From: JBHGBM01 sp041946965
Lineage (GTDB): Bacteria; Acidobacteriota; Terriglobia; Bryobacterales; Bryobacteraceae
Direction: 5' to 3'
DNA: 64,000 nucleotides
Assembly: GCA_041946965.1 (NCBI GenBank)
Contig: JBHGBM010000004.1
Location: 1-64,000 of the forward strand
Below are positions 9,701 through 17,453 of this stretch, one piece after another. Numbering within the stretch: the first letter of the stretch is position 1; each line of letters begins with the position of its first letter. Position numbers and translations under genes: made by a program. The notes below the pieces were generated by a model. It saw only the letters and a list, made by a program, of their open reading frames with translations. It was not told the origin of the DNA and ran no database searches.

Positions 9701-10020
9701 CCGCGCTGCGGGCCGCCGGGCTGCCGTGCAAGACCGTGTTCAAGGTGAACGAGGGCCGGCCCAATGCGGTGGACTGGCTGAAGGCAGGCAGCATCCAGCT
9801 CGCCATCTATACCACCACCGGCGCGCCGGCGTTCTTCGACGAAAAGGCGATCCGCCGCGCCGCGCTCGCCTATCGCGTGCCCTGCATCACCACCCTGAGC
9901 GGAGCGCGGGCAGCCGCGGAAGCCGTAGCCGCCCGGCGGCGCGATCCCATACGGGTGTGGAGCCTGCAAGACATCCACGCGATCGCGCCGCCGGCGGCTT
10001 CACCAGAAGATCACCTGTAG
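6772..10020 (+). CDS. carB: Carbamoyl-phosphate synthase, large subunit
   Basis: 1082 residues, the normal length. Makes carbamoyl phosphate from bicarbonate, ammonia and two ATP with CarA. Two homologous synthetase halves are evident. Each starts with an 'ILIIGSGPIVIGQACEFDYSG'-type segment (residues about 10 and 555) and contains an ATP-grasp domain ('RPSFTLGGTGGGIAYN', 'RPSYVLGGRAMVIAY') and 'EMNPRVSRSSALASKATG' / 'EVNPRASRTVPYVSKATG'. The C-terminal MGS-like allosteric domain ('FVSVNDNHKAEAVEIARRFAELG') is present. GTG start at 6772, two bases after carA. The 3' end overlaps the convergent symporter gene by 21 bp. A long antisense frame here is only a codon-bias artefact. Confidence 0.97.
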   Translation: MPRRNDIHRILIIGSGPIVIGQACEFDYSGTQAAKALRADGYEVVLVNSNPATIMTDPELADRTFVEPLTREYLEEIIRRERPDALLSTVGGQTGLNLAVELAETGVLEEYGVELIGAKIDAIKKAEDRLLFKDAMRKIGLDTPQSQLVGHVQDGLDFAARIGYPCILRPSFTLGGTGGGIAYNREDLVTILERGLALSPVHEVLIEESALGWKEFELEVMRDLADNCIIVCPIENFDPMGVHTGDSITVAPAQTLTDREYQMMRDGAIRCLREIGVDTGGSNVQFAIHPETGRMVIIEMNPRVSRSSALASKATGFPIAKIAAKLAVGYRLDEIANDITRKTPACFEPTIDYVVVKIPKWAFEKFPGAEPTLGTQMKSVGEVMAIGRTFKQALWKGIRSLETGKAFGSEKFDRDLIPAKLITATPDRLGYIRFAFTCGYTVEQIREMTAMDPWFLEQIKETVDFESRLSALSLETATREDMAEAKRYGISDVHLAKTWGATEIAVRERRKQLGVRAVFNRVDTCAAEFESYTPYLYSSYESACEAEPSDRRKVMILGSGPNRIGQGIEFDYCCCHASFALQELGVESIMVNCNPETVSTDYDTSDRLYFEPLTLEHVLNIYDTEKPDGVIVQFGGQTPLTLALPLKKLGVPIIGTDPADIDLAEDRKLFGKLLDDLGIPAPPNGTATSVEEACEVARRIGYPVLVRPSYVLGGRAMVIAYSEEMIRQYMREAVTFSQDRPVLIDRFLEDATEIDVDALGDGENVLVAGIMEHIEEAGVHSGDSSCVLPAQSITPRRLEIIEDYTVRLAKALHVVGLMNVQYAIRNGTVYVLEVNPRASRTVPYVSKATGIPLPKIAVGLMLGKKLADYADLTGGRVSGVLQVPQVFVKSPVFPFSKFPGVDPALGPEMRSTGEVMGVGVNFGEAFAKAQISAGMPLPASGTVFVSVNDNHKAEAVEIARRFAELGCNLVATRGTAAALRAAGLPCKTVFKVNEGRPNAVDWLKAGSIQLAIYTTTGAPAFFDEKAIRRAALAYRVPCITTLSGARAAAEAVAARRRDPIRVWSLQDIHAIAPPAASPEDHL

Positions 10021-11715
10021 CGCCGCGAACGCCGCCGCCGCCACACCCGCCCAAAAGATCGGGCGCCTGTAGAGCGGCAGATGGCCTTCCGACGGGATCT
10101 TCGTACAGCCGTAGACCAGGCCCTCCAGTTCCGCTTCCGGCTTGGGCCGGGTCGCCACGCTGACCAGCACCGTTACGGCCACGCAGATGATCCACGACCA
10201 CAGCGCGCGGTACATGTTCTCCGCCATGTCTTTCGCGTTGCGCGAGAGCGCGATGTAGGCCAGCGCGCCGGGATCCACCTTCACCCAAGCCCACATGGCG
10301 ATGGAGGACGCCGTGCCCGCCAGCAGGCCCCAGAATCCGCCCGCCGGCGTGGCGCGTTTCCACAGCATGCCCAGCAGCACGGTGCCGAACAGCGGCGCGA
10401 TGAAGAAGCTGAACAGGGCCTGCACGTAATCCATGATGCTGAGGAACTGCATCACCAGGTAGGCGGTGCCGATGCTCACCAACACGCCCAGGATGGTGGA
10501 CCAGCGGCCCACCGCCACATAGTGCGCGTCGGTGGCGCGGCGGTTCACAAACGGACGGTAGATGTCGTACGTCCACACCGTGGCGAACGCGCTCACGTTC
10601 CCCGCCATGCCGGACATGAACCCGGCGATCAGCGCGGTAATGCCCAGGCCCAGCAGCCCGGGACCGCAGTAGCGCGCCAGCATGAGCGGCAGCACTTCGT
10701 TGTAACTGTGCCCGCCGGTGGCCACCGCCTGCCCTTCGCCCACCAGCGGGAACGGCAGCAGCGCCAGCCCCAGCAGTCCGGGCAGAATCACGATGAACGG
10801 CACCATCATCTTGAAGCCCGCGCCGATGATGGGGGCGAACTTGGCCGAGCGCAGATCGCGCGCCGAGAGCACACGCTGCACCACCAGAAAGTCCGTGGTC
10901 CAGTAGCCGAACGAGATCACCCACCCCAGGCCCAGCACGATGCCCGTCCAGTGAATGCCCATGGGGTTGTCCGTGAAAGAGCCCAGCGTGCTCCACAGGC
11001 GCGTGTAGCTCTCTCCGTTGGCCGAGCCGAAGTTGCGCGAGATGCGCGCCACCATGCCGCTCCAGCCGCCCGCCTCCCACAATCCCAGGATGGGGATGAG
11101 CAGGGCGCCCAGCCAGATCAGCGCGAATTGCAGCACCTCGTTGAAGATGGCCGAAAGCAGCCCGCCGAGCACCACATAGATCGCCACGGTGAGCGAGGAG
11201 ACCCAGATGCTCAGGTGGATGTCCCAGCCCAGCACCACCTTCATCACCAGCGCCATGGAGTACATGTTGATGCCGCTCATGAGCACCGTCATGAATCCGA
11301 AGGTGACAGCCGAGAGCGCGCGGGCGCCCTCGCCGTAGCGCAGTTGCAGGTATCCAGGAACGGAGTGGGTTTTCGAGATGTAATAGAACGGCATCATCAC
11401 GATGCCGAGAAACAGCATGGCCGGTATGGCGCCGATCCAGTACCAGTGCGCCGCCAGGATGCCGTATTGATACGCGGCCGCCGCCCAGCCCATCAGCTCC
11501 AGGGATCCCAGGTTGGCCGCCAGGAAACTGAGCCCCGCCACCCAGGCGGTCATCTCGCGGCCGGCCATGAAGAACTGTTCGCCCGTGCGCGTGTGGCGCT
11601 TCAGGTAAAAGCCGATGCCCAGCACGAAGGCGAAGTAGACCACGATGATCGCCAGGTCCACCACGCTGAGCGACAAGAGCTTGCCGCCCTGGAGGATAAA
11701 GCCGAGTGGAAGCAT
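10000..11715 (-). CDS. Sodium:solute symporter family (SSS) transporter
   Basis: 571-residue inner-membrane transporter with about 14 hydrophobic helices, of the SSSF family that couples uptake to sodium. Family marks are the N-terminal 'LAIIVVYFAFVLGIGFYLKR', 'FFMAGREMTAWVAGLSFLAANLGS', 'GWAAAAYQYG' and 'TDFLVVQRVLSARDLRSAK'. The latter resembles the sugar (SGLT-like) branch more than the proline branch. The start at 11715 (ATG) is chosen over in-frame ATGs at 11727 and 11733; none has a clear ribosome site. It is divergent from araD with only a 34-bp gap, so a pentose or related sugar is a reasonable guess. Overlaps the carB end by 21 bp. Confidence 0.88.
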   Translation of the reverse strand: MLPLGFILQGGKLLSLSVVDLAIIVVYFAFVLGIGFYLKRHTRTGEQFFMAGREMTAWVAGLSFLAANLGSLELMGWAAAAYQYGILAAHWYWIGAIPAMLFLGIVMMPFYYISKTHSVPGYLQLRYGEGARALSAVTFGFMTVLMSGINMYSMALVMKVVLGWDIHLSIWVSSLTVAIYVVLGGLLSAIFNEVLQFALIWLGALLIPILGLWEAGGWSGMVARISRNFGSANGESYTRLWSTLGSFTDNPMGIHWTGIVLGLGWVISFGYWTTDFLVVQRVLSARDLRSAKFAPIIGAGFKMMVPFIVILPGLLGLALLPFPLVGEGQAVATGGHSYNEVLPLMLARYCGPGLLGLGITALIAGFMSGMAGNVSAFATVWTYDIYRPFVNRRATDAHYVAVGRWSTILGVLVSIGTAYLVMQFLSIMDYVQALFSFFIAPLFGTVLLGMLWKRATPAGGFWGLLAGTASSIAMWAWVKVDPGALAYIALSRNAKDMAENMYRALWSWIICVAVTVLVSVATRPKPEAELEGLVYGCTKIPSEGHLPLYRRPIFWAGVAAAAFAALQVIFW

Positions 11716-11727
11716 AGGAGAACCCAT

Positions 11728-11734
11728 TATCATA
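11728..11734. promoter_or_regulatory. Overlapping divergent -10-like boxes (araD / symporter)
   Basis: The 34-bp gap between the divergent genes contains TATCAT on the plus strand (11728-11733, 16 bp before the araD ATG) and TATGAT on the minus strand (11729-11734, 13 bp before the symporter ATG). The two hexamers overlap almost fully, so polymerase binding would be mutually exclusive. No -35 consensus seen; both calls rest on the -10 alone. Confidence 0.3.
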
Positions 11735-11749
11735 AATGTTCGGTGTCTT

Positions 11750-12454
11750 ATGTTGCAGGCTTTAAGAGAACAGGTTTTTGAAGCCAACCTGGAGCTGGTG
11801 CGGCGCGGGCTGGTGCTGTACACCTTCGGCAACGCGAGCGGCATCTCTCGCGCCGAAGGCCTCGTCGCCATCAAACCAAGCGGCGTGCCTTACGAACAGA
11901 TGCGCCCGGAGCACCTGGTGATCACGGACCTGGAAGGCAAGGTAGTGGAGGGCAGCCTGCGTCCGTCGTCGGACCTGGCTACCCACCTGGTGATCTACCG
12001 CGGTTTTGCGCACGTGGGAGGCGTGGTACACACGCATTCCTCCTATGCCACCGCGTGGGCGCAGGCGGGCCGCGACATTCCCTGTTTCGGCACCACGCAG
12101 GCCGATTACTGCCGCGGCCCGGTGCCGGTGACCGCGCGGCTCAGCGCGGAGGAGATCGCGGGCGAATACGAAGCCAACACCGGGCTTGCCATCGTGCGCC
12201 GGTTCGAGGGCTCGAACCCGCGCGAAGCCCCGGGCGTGCTGGTGGCGGGCCACGGGCCCTTCTGCTGGGGCGAGGACGCCGCCGCCGCGGCGCACAACGC
12301 CGTCATCATCGAGGAACTGGCCCGGATGGCATGCCTCACCCTCGCCATCAACGCGGGCGCTACGCCGCTCCCCGCGCACCACGTGGACCGGCACTTCCTG
12401 CGCAAGCACGGCCCGGGCGCCTACTACGGGCAGAAGCGCCCGGCCTCCGGGTGA
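11750..12454 (+). CDS. araD: L-ribulose-5-phosphate 4-epimerase (class II aldolase family)
   Basis: 234 residues. Interconverts L-ribulose 5-phosphate and D-xylulose 5-phosphate, linking L-arabinose breakdown to the pentose phosphate pathway; a zinc enzyme of the cytosol. Family motifs in order: 'YTFGNASGI' (phosphate loop), 'IKPSGVPYE', 'RPSSDLATHLVIY', zinc ligands in 'GGVVHTHSSYATAWAQ', 'DYCRGPVPVT', and 'LVAGHGPFCWG' with a further His. The match to AraD is better than to fuculose aldolase because of the 'TTQADYCRGPVP' region. No araA or araB is in the window. Its divergent neighbour is a sodium symporter. HNH gene ends 6 bp downstream on the opposite strand. Confidence 0.9.
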   Translation: MLQALREQVFEANLELVRRGLVLYTFGNASGISRAEGLVAIKPSGVPYEQMRPEHLVITDLEGKVVEGSLRPSSDLATHLVIYRGFAHVGGVVHTHSSYATAWAQAGRDIPCFGTTQADYCRGPVPVTARLSAEEIAGEYEANTGLAIVRRFEGSNPREAPGVLVAGHGPFCWGEDAAAAAHNAVIIEELARMACLTLAINAGATPLPAHHVDRHFLRKHGPGAYYGQKRPASG

Positions 12455-12460
12455 TTCGGA

Positions 12461-12823
12461 TTACGCACCGGCCCCCTTGCCGCGCAGCTTCTCCATCTTC
12501 TGCTGCCACTCCGTGCGCAACTGGGCGCGGCGGTTGAGGATGTAGGTCCTGGCTTCCTCGAAGGTCTTGAACACGTGGTGGCTTTTGATCAAGTTGCACG
12601 GCCGGCACGCGGCTACCAGGTTGGCCGCCTCCTTCTTGCCTCCGCGTGACCGGGGCACGATGAAATCCACGGTCATGATCAGGGAATTTTCGAAAACGGC
12701 CAGGCCGTCCAGTCCACAATACCGGCAGCAGTACCGGTCGCGCTCCAGGATGCGGTGGCCCTCTTCCGAGGTCAATGGCTTGGCCCGGCGTCTCAGACCG
12801 GGAATGCCGCGGCTAACAGGCAT
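12461..12823 (-). CDS. HNH nuclease-domain protein with altered first His
   Basis: 120 residues. ATG at 12823 has GGAGGTG four bases upstream, which fixes the start. The C-terminal two thirds form an HNH/treble-clef domain. Zinc-type cysteines occur in 'CCRYCG' (C33, C36) and 'ACRPCN' (C73, C76), with the core 'TVDFIVPRSRGG' followed by 'ANLVAACRPCNLIKSH'. In canonical members the core reads D-H-x2-P-R-S; here position 54 is Phe, so the usual general-base/metal His is missing, although N68, N77 and H82 remain. It may have lost nuclease activity or use another residue. No phage or restriction neighbours. Confidence 0.75.
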   Translation of the reverse strand: MPVSRGIPGLRRRAKPLTSEEGHRILERDRYCCRYCGLDGLAVFENSLIMTVDFIVPRSRGGKKEAANLVAACRPCNLIKSHHVFKTFEEARTYILNRRAQLRTEWQQKMEKLRGKGAGA

Positions 12824-12906
12824 AGGCACCTCCAAGACACGTACATTATGCGCCCTGTAGCGAACAAAGGGAAGACGGTCAGGAAACCCGGCGCGGGTCC
12901 GCACGC

Positions 12907-12912
12907 TACAAT
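12907..12912 (+). promoter_or_regulatory. -10 box of a probable leaderless promoter
   Basis: TACAAT ends exactly six bases before the ATG at 12919, so transcription would be expected to begin at or next to the start codon. No Shine-Dalgarno is present between them. No -35 consensus at 16-18 bp. Same geometry as at 26137, 38867 and 58274. Confidence 0.45.
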
Positions 12913-12918
12913 TGTGCG

Positions 12919-14118
12919 ATGGTTCGCGCCCTTCTGTTGCTGTTGGCCGCCGCGCCCGCCCCGCGCTTCACGGTGGAGGTCACCCAGCTCACCCACGGTC
13001 CGAAGAACCACTTCTTCGGCTACATAGGCCACGTGAAGAATATTCCCTGGAACGGCAACGGGCGCTACGTGGTGGCGCTCGAAACCGGGTTTCAGGACCG
13101 CATGCCCAAGCCGGGCGAAGCGGCCAACGTGGTCCTCATCGACACCGGGCACGGCAACGCCGTTACCGTGATCGAGCAGAGCCGGGCGTGGAACTTCCAG
13201 CAGGGCACGATGTTCTACTGGAACCCCGAGGCGCCGGACACGCAGCTTTTCTTCAACGACCGCGATCCGAAAACCAACCAGGTGTTCGCCGTGCTGTTCG
13301 ATATCGCGCGCAAGCGCCGCATCCGCGAATACCGCTACCCCGACACTCCCTTCGGCAACAGCGGCGTGGCGCAGAACGGCGGGCGTTTCCTGGGGATCAA
13401 CTACGGGCGGCTCGCGCGCCTGCGCACCGTCACGGGCTACCCCGGCGCCTACGACTGGACCGTAGACGTAGCCGCCCCCGAGAACGACGGCATCTTCCTG
13501 GCGGACGCGCGCACCGGGGAAAAGCGGCTGCTGATCTCCTTTGCGCGCCTGGCCGCCGAGTTGCGAGTCCCCGGCAGGCACCTGTTCATCAACCACACGC
13601 TGTGGAACCGCCGGGACGACCGCATCTATTTCTACGTGCGCGCGGATTTCGACTCGCGCGAGAAGCGGGTGAACATCCCCTGCTCGATCCGTCCGGATGG
13701 CAGCGGCCTCACCTCGCACGAAACCTTCATCGGGGGGCACCCGGAATGGGAGCAGGAGAGCCGCATCATCGGCGCCCGCGAGGGCCGCATGGTGCTCTAC
13801 GACGTGGATCAGAAGAAGCTTGTGGGCGAAATCGGATGGCCGGGGCTGTTCCCCGACCCGGAGGGCGACACGGCGCTCTCGCCCGACGGCAATTGGATCG
13901 TCAACGGCTCGCGTGCGAAAGAGGGCAACGTCTACACGGTGCTGCGCCGCAGCGATTCCGCGTGGGGCCGCTCAAGGCCTTTCGCGCATCCGGGTTTGAC
14001 GAAGGGGGACCTGAGGGTGGATGGATCGCCCGCCTGGAACCGCAGCAACGACGCCTTCCTGTTTCCCGCCATCGCGCCGGACCACACAAGGCAGTTGTTT
14101 CTGGGGCGGATCCGGTAA
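12919..14118 (+). CDS. Secreted beta-propeller-like protein (oligogalacturonate lyase-like)
   Basis: 399 residues. The N-terminus is a short signal peptide ('MVRALLLLLAAAPAP'). The body repeats blades with 'DxxxG'-type turns, e.g. 'RYVVALETGFQDRMP', 'GIFLADARTGEKRLL', 'DGSGLTSHETFIGGHPEWE', 'DTALSPDGNWIVNG' and 'SPAWNRSNDAFLFPA'. The His-Pro-Glu segment and the Ser-Pro-Asp-Gly repeat are reminiscent of TolB/WD40-like propellers and of periplasmic oligogalacturonate lyase. I cannot identify catalytic residues, so no reaction is assigned. Stand-alone gene; probably leaderless. The convergent pnp gene ends 24 bp downstream. Confidence 0.6.
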   Translation: MVRALLLLLAAAPAPRFTVEVTQLTHGPKNHFFGYIGHVKNIPWNGNGRYVVALETGFQDRMPKPGEAANVVLIDTGHGNAVTVIEQSRAWNFQQGTMFYWNPEAPDTQLFFNDRDPKTNQVFAVLFDIARKRRIREYRYPDTPFGNSGVAQNGGRFLGINYGRLARLRTVTGYPGAYDWTVDVAAPENDGIFLADARTGEKRLLISFARLAAELRVPGRHLFINHTLWNRRDDRIYFYVRADFDSREKRVNIPCSIRPDGSGLTSHETFIGGHPEWEQESRIIGAREGRMVLYDVDQKKLVGEIGWPGLFPDPEGDTALSPDGNWIVNGSRAKEGNVYTVLRRSDSAWGRSRPFAHPGLTKGDLRVDGSPAWNRSNDAFLFPAIAPDHTRQLFLGRIR

Positions 14119-14142
14119 GAACCGCCCCACGGGGGTGGAAGT

Positions 14143-16248
14143 TTACTTTTTGCCCTGCTTCAGCTTCTCGCGCTGCTCGCGGAGCACCGCTTTGCGGCTG
14201 AGCTTGATCTTATTGCCTTCGATGCCGAGGACCTTGACCAGGATCTGATCGCCTTCCTTCAATTCGTCCCGCACTTCGCGTACGCGGTTTTCCGCGATCT
14301 CGCTGATGTGCAGCAGGCCATCGGTGCCGGGAAAGATCTCGACGAAGGCGCCGAAATCCACCAGCCGCACCACCTTGCCCAGGTAGGTCTTGCCGACTTC
14401 GGCGGTGGCGGTGATGTCGCCGATCATCTGCAAAGCCTTCTTGGCCGCCGGTTCGTCGGCCGAGGAGACGTGCACGGTGCCGTCGTCGTCCACGTCGATC
14501 TTGACGCCGGTCTGCTCGATGATGCCGCGGATGACCTTGCCTCCGGGCCCGATCAGGTCGCGGATCTTGTCGGTCGGGATGGTGACGGTGTAAATGCGCG
14601 GCGCGTACTGCGACATGTTGGCGCGCGGCTCGGGAAGAACCTCGTACATCTTGTCGAGGATGAAGAGGCGGCCGCGCCGCGCTTGCTCCAGCGCCTGCTT
14701 CATGATGGCGGTGGTCACGTTGGGGACCTTGATGTCCATTTGAAGCCCGGTGATGCCCTCGCGGGTGCCGGCGACTTTGAAGTCCATGTCGCCGTAGTGG
14801 TCTTCGGCGCCGGCGATGTCGGTGAGGACGGCGTAATCGTCGCCTTCCTTTACCAGGCCCATGGCCACGCCGCCCACGTGCGCGGCCATCGGCACGCCCG
14901 CGTCCATCAGCGCCAGCGAGGCGCCGCACACGGTCGCCATGGAGCTCGAGCCATTGGACTCCAGGATGTCGCTCACTACGCGCAGGGTGTATGGGAACGC
15001 AGTCTCGTCCGGAATCAGCCGCCCGACCGAGCGCTCCGCCAGTGCGCCGTGGCCGATCTCGCGGCGGCCGGGGCCGCGCATGAAACCGACCTCGCCCACG
15101 CTGAAGGGCGGGAAGTTGTAGTGCAGCATGAAGCGCTTGGTGGCTTCGCCCGGCTCCAGCAACTCGATGCGCTGCTCGTCTTCCTTGGTGCCGAGCGTGA
15201 CGGTGACCAGCGCTTGCGTCTCGCCGCGAGTAAACAGCGCCGAGCCGTGCGTGCGCGGCAGCAGGCCCGCCTCGATGGTGATGGGGCGGATCTGGTCGAA
15301 CGCGCGGCCGTCCGGGCGGCGGTGGCGTTTCAGAATGTCGTCGCGGAAGATGCGCTCCTTGAGCGCGTCAAAGCACTTGCCGGCCTCGTCCTGCTGCTCC
15401 TCGGGGTACTCCGAGACGGCCTGCACTTTGATTTCGCGGACCTTGGCGTAGCTTTCCAGCTTCGGGTGCTTCTCCGTGTCCAGCGCATCCGTGAGGCTCT
15501 CGCGGTACTTGGCCGAGAGGGCCTCGTAAATCTGCGGATCGGGCGCCGGCGGAGTAAACGCCATCTTGGGTTTGCCGCACTTCTCCACCATCTGCCGGAT
15601 GGCCCTGGCGATCTTGCGGCAACACTCGTGGCCGAAATCGATGGCGCCCAGCACTTCCTCTTCGGAAACCTGATCCGCCCCGGCTTCCACCATGACGATG
15701 CCCTCTTCGGTGCCCGCCACCACGATGCTGAGCTTGGATTCGCGGGTTTCGTTATAGGTGGGGTTGGCGACGTAGGCGCCGTTGAGCAGGCCCACCCGCA
15801 CCGCCCCCAGGATGTAGGGGAAGGGGATATCACTGATGGCCAGCGCCGCCGCCGCGCCCACGATCGCCAGCGAGTTCGGGTCCTGCTCCGGATCGGCCGA
15901 AAGCACCATGGCGATCACCTGCACCTCGTGCAGGAAGCCTTCGGGGAAGAGGGGGCGAATAGGACGATCAATGAGGCGGCTCGTCAGGATTTCCTTTTCG
16001 GACGGGCGTCCCTCGCGCTTGATGAAGCCGCCGGGGATCTTGCCGGCAGCGTAGGTATATTCGCGGTAATCCACGGTGAGCGGGAAGAACCCCGCCCCCG
16101 GCTTGGCCTGTTCGGACATGCAGGCCGAAACCAGGACCACCGAATCGCCTGAGCGCACGACGACCGCGCCGTTGGCCTGTTTCGCCATCTTCCCGGTTTC
16201 CAGGATGATGGTGCGGCCGCTCAGGTCCACACTAAAAGTTTCTAACAT
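14143..16248 (-). CDS. pnp: Polyribonucleotide nucleotidyltransferase (PNPase)
   Basis: 701 residues, the expected size. Phosphorolytic 3'-5' exoribonuclease of the RNA degradosome; a trimer in the cytosol. Domain order: first RNase PH domain, helical linker, second RNase PH domain ('LPRTHGSALFTRGETQALV', 'MLHYNFPPFSVGE', 'DIAGAEDHYGDMDFKVAGT'), then KH ('KIRDLIGPGGKVIRGI') and S1 ('VGKTYLGKVVRLVDFGAFVE'). The start ATG has GGAG seven bases upstream. It lies 179 bp after rpsO on the same strand, the usual rpsO-pnp order, with a stem-loop at 16266-16287 in the leader. Confidence 0.97.
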   Translation of the reverse strand: MLETFSVDLSGRTIILETGKMAKQANGAVVVRSGDSVVLVSACMSEQAKPGAGFFPLTVDYREYTYAAGKIPGGFIKREGRPSEKEILTSRLIDRPIRPLFPEGFLHEVQVIAMVLSADPEQDPNSLAIVGAAAALAISDIPFPYILGAVRVGLLNGAYVANPTYNETRESKLSIVVAGTEEGIVMVEAGADQVSEEEVLGAIDFGHECCRKIARAIRQMVEKCGKPKMAFTPPAPDPQIYEALSAKYRESLTDALDTEKHPKLESYAKVREIKVQAVSEYPEEQQDEAGKCFDALKERIFRDDILKRHRRPDGRAFDQIRPITIEAGLLPRTHGSALFTRGETQALVTVTLGTKEDEQRIELLEPGEATKRFMLHYNFPPFSVGEVGFMRGPGRREIGHGALAERSVGRLIPDETAFPYTLRVVSDILESNGSSSMATVCGASLALMDAGVPMAAHVGGVAMGLVKEGDDYAVLTDIAGAEDHYGDMDFKVAGTREGITGLQMDIKVPNVTTAIMKQALEQARRGRLFILDKMYEVLPEPRANMSQYAPRIYTVTIPTDKIRDLIGPGGKVIRGIIEQTGVKIDVDDDGTVHVSSADEPAAKKALQMIGDITATAEVGKTYLGKVVRLVDFGAFVEIFPGTDGLLHISEIAENRVREVRDELKEGDQILVKVLGIEGNKIKLSRKAVLREQREKLKQGKK

Positions 16249-16265
16249 GATTGTTCTCCAACCTC

Positions 16266-16287
16266 GGCCGGGCGAGTGCCGCCGGCC
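16266..16287 (-). promoter_or_regulatory. Stem-loop in the pnp leader
   Basis: Eight base pairs (GGCCG-GCG against CGC-CGGCC with one bulged C) close a five-base loop 17 nt before the pnp ATG. In enterobacteria pnp is autoregulated through an RNase III-cleaved hairpin in the same place. Whether this one works that way is inference; it is too far from a T-run to be a terminator. Confidence 0.4.
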
Positions 16288-16427
16288 TTGTGTTTGTCAG
16301 CCGATCCAACATAGGTATCAGCCACTGGAGACTGGAGTTGACAGGAATTTTTGCCCGGAACGGGCTAGAAAGACCGCCCCGGCCCCCTGGGACCGGGCCC
16401 TACATGCTCCCGCGAAACCCGAGCACC

Positions 16428-16697
16428 CTATCTGCGAATACCGAGCTTCTGCAACAGAGCCTTGTAGCGATCGGGATCCGTGTCTCTCAGGTACGTCAGA
16501 AGCCGACGCCGCTTGGCCACCAGGGTCAGAAGCCCTTTGCGGGAGGAATGGTCCTTCTTATGCGTCTTGAAATGCTCCGTAAGCTGCGTGATACGCCCGC
16601 TCAACAGCGCAATCTGTACTTCTGGCGACCCGGTGTCAGACTTATGACGTTGATTCTCTGTGAGAACCTGCCGTTTTACGTCTACCGCCAGTGCCAT
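16428..16697 (-). CDS. rpsO: 30S ribosomal protein S15
   Basis: 89 residues, exactly the normal length. Primary 16S rRNA-binding protein of the small-subunit platform. Conserved helices and loop are visible: 'DTGSPEVQIALLSGRITQLTEHF', 'HKKDHSSRKGLLTLVAKRRRLL' and C-terminal 'DTDPDRYKALLQKLGIRR' (cited in parts). The start is the internal ATG at 16697; the longer frame upstream has no homology. A purine-rich AAGGAG lies 13 bases upstream, rather far. Followed by pnp on the same strand. Confidence 0.96.
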   Translation of the reverse strand: MALAVDVKRQVLTENQRHKSDTGSPEVQIALLSGRITQLTEHFKTHKKDHSSRKGLLTLVAKRRRLLTYLRDTDPDRYKALLQKLGIRR

Positions 16698-16775
16698 TAT
16701 AGAGTGCTCGCTCCTTGTCTTCTCTAAATCTCTCGTTGTACGTAAACAGGATACCACAACCGAGGGGGTGTCCGG

Positions 16776-17453
16776 TTACGGAACCGTTTCCTCGCCCCGG
16801 ACCTCGGCGTGGTGCCGCACGTCGACGCCCTCGGCCAGGTAAACCGCGTCCTCGGCGATATTTGTGGCATGATCGGCGATGCGTTCCAGGTTTCGCGCCA
16901 CCAGGATCAGGTCCAGCGCCCGGGGAATCACCAAGGGATCGCGCTCCATGAACCCGATTAGTTCCTTGCAGATGGTGTCCCGCAGCGCGTCCACGGCATC
17001 GTCCGACAGCAGCACCCGGCGCGCGAGAGCTCCATCCCGCTTGACGAACGAATCCAGGCTGTCACGGACCATGGATTCGGTGAGCGCCGCCAGCCGCGGC
17101 ATATCGATGAGCGGCTTCACCTCCGGCGCCCGCATCAGGGAGAGCGCCCGCTCGGCGATGTTCACCGCCAGGTCGCCTATCCGTTCCAGGTCGCTGTTGA
17201 TCTTGATTGCGGCGGTCAAAAGGCGAAGATCGCTGGCCATCGGCTGATGCAGGGCGATCAGGCGGACGGCGCGATCGTCGATCTCGATCTGCATGCGGTT
17301 GATGTGCGCTTCGTCGGCGAGCACCTGCCTCGCGCGCGCCGGATTGCGCCGGGTGAGCGCCAGGATGCTCTCATGAACGGCGGTTTCCACCAGCCCGCCC
17401 ATTTCCAGAAGGCGGCTCTGGAGCGTCCCGAGTTCCTCGACGAAGTGCCGCAT
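16776..17453 (-). CDS. phoU: Phosphate signalling complex protein PhoU
   Basis: 225 residues. Negative regulator that connects the PstSCAB transporter to the PhoR kinase; cytosolic all-helical protein with two three-helix repeats. Typical PhoU segments: 'MRHFVEELGTLQSRLLEMGG', 'IEIDDRAVRLIALHQPMASDLR', 'DLERIGDLAVNIAERAL' and the second repeat 'NLERIADHATNIAEDAVYL', the metal-binding E-R-I-(G/A)-D motif occurring twice. The start ATG at 17453 overlaps the pstB TAA by one base. Last gene of the pst operon. Confidence 0.96.
   Translation of the reverse strand: MRHFVEELGTLQSRLLEMGGLVETAVHESILALTRRNPARARQVLADEAHINRMQIEIDDRAVRLIALHQPMASDLRLLTAAIKINSDLERIGDLAVNIAERALSLMRAPEVKPLIDMPRLAALTESMVRDSLDSFVKRDGALARRVLLSDDAVDALRDTICKELIGFMERDPLVIPRALDLILVARNLERIADHATNIAEDAVYLAEGVDVRHHAEVRGEETVP

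Noticed and set aside
6724..9978. A 1084-codon open frame on the strand opposite carB
   Set aside because: It mirrors carB over its whole length, is rich in His/Arg/Ala/Gly/Val as expected from the reverse complement of GC-rich codons, and has no recognisable domain. Similar long antisense frames occur opposite the ADOP permease (55354-57813), the symporter and pnp.
16345..16370. GCCCG-TTC-CGGGC hairpin next to an A/T run between rpsO and pnp as a terminator
   Set aside because: In the direction of transcription the hairpin is followed by A residues, not T, so it is not a rho-independent terminator for rpsO.
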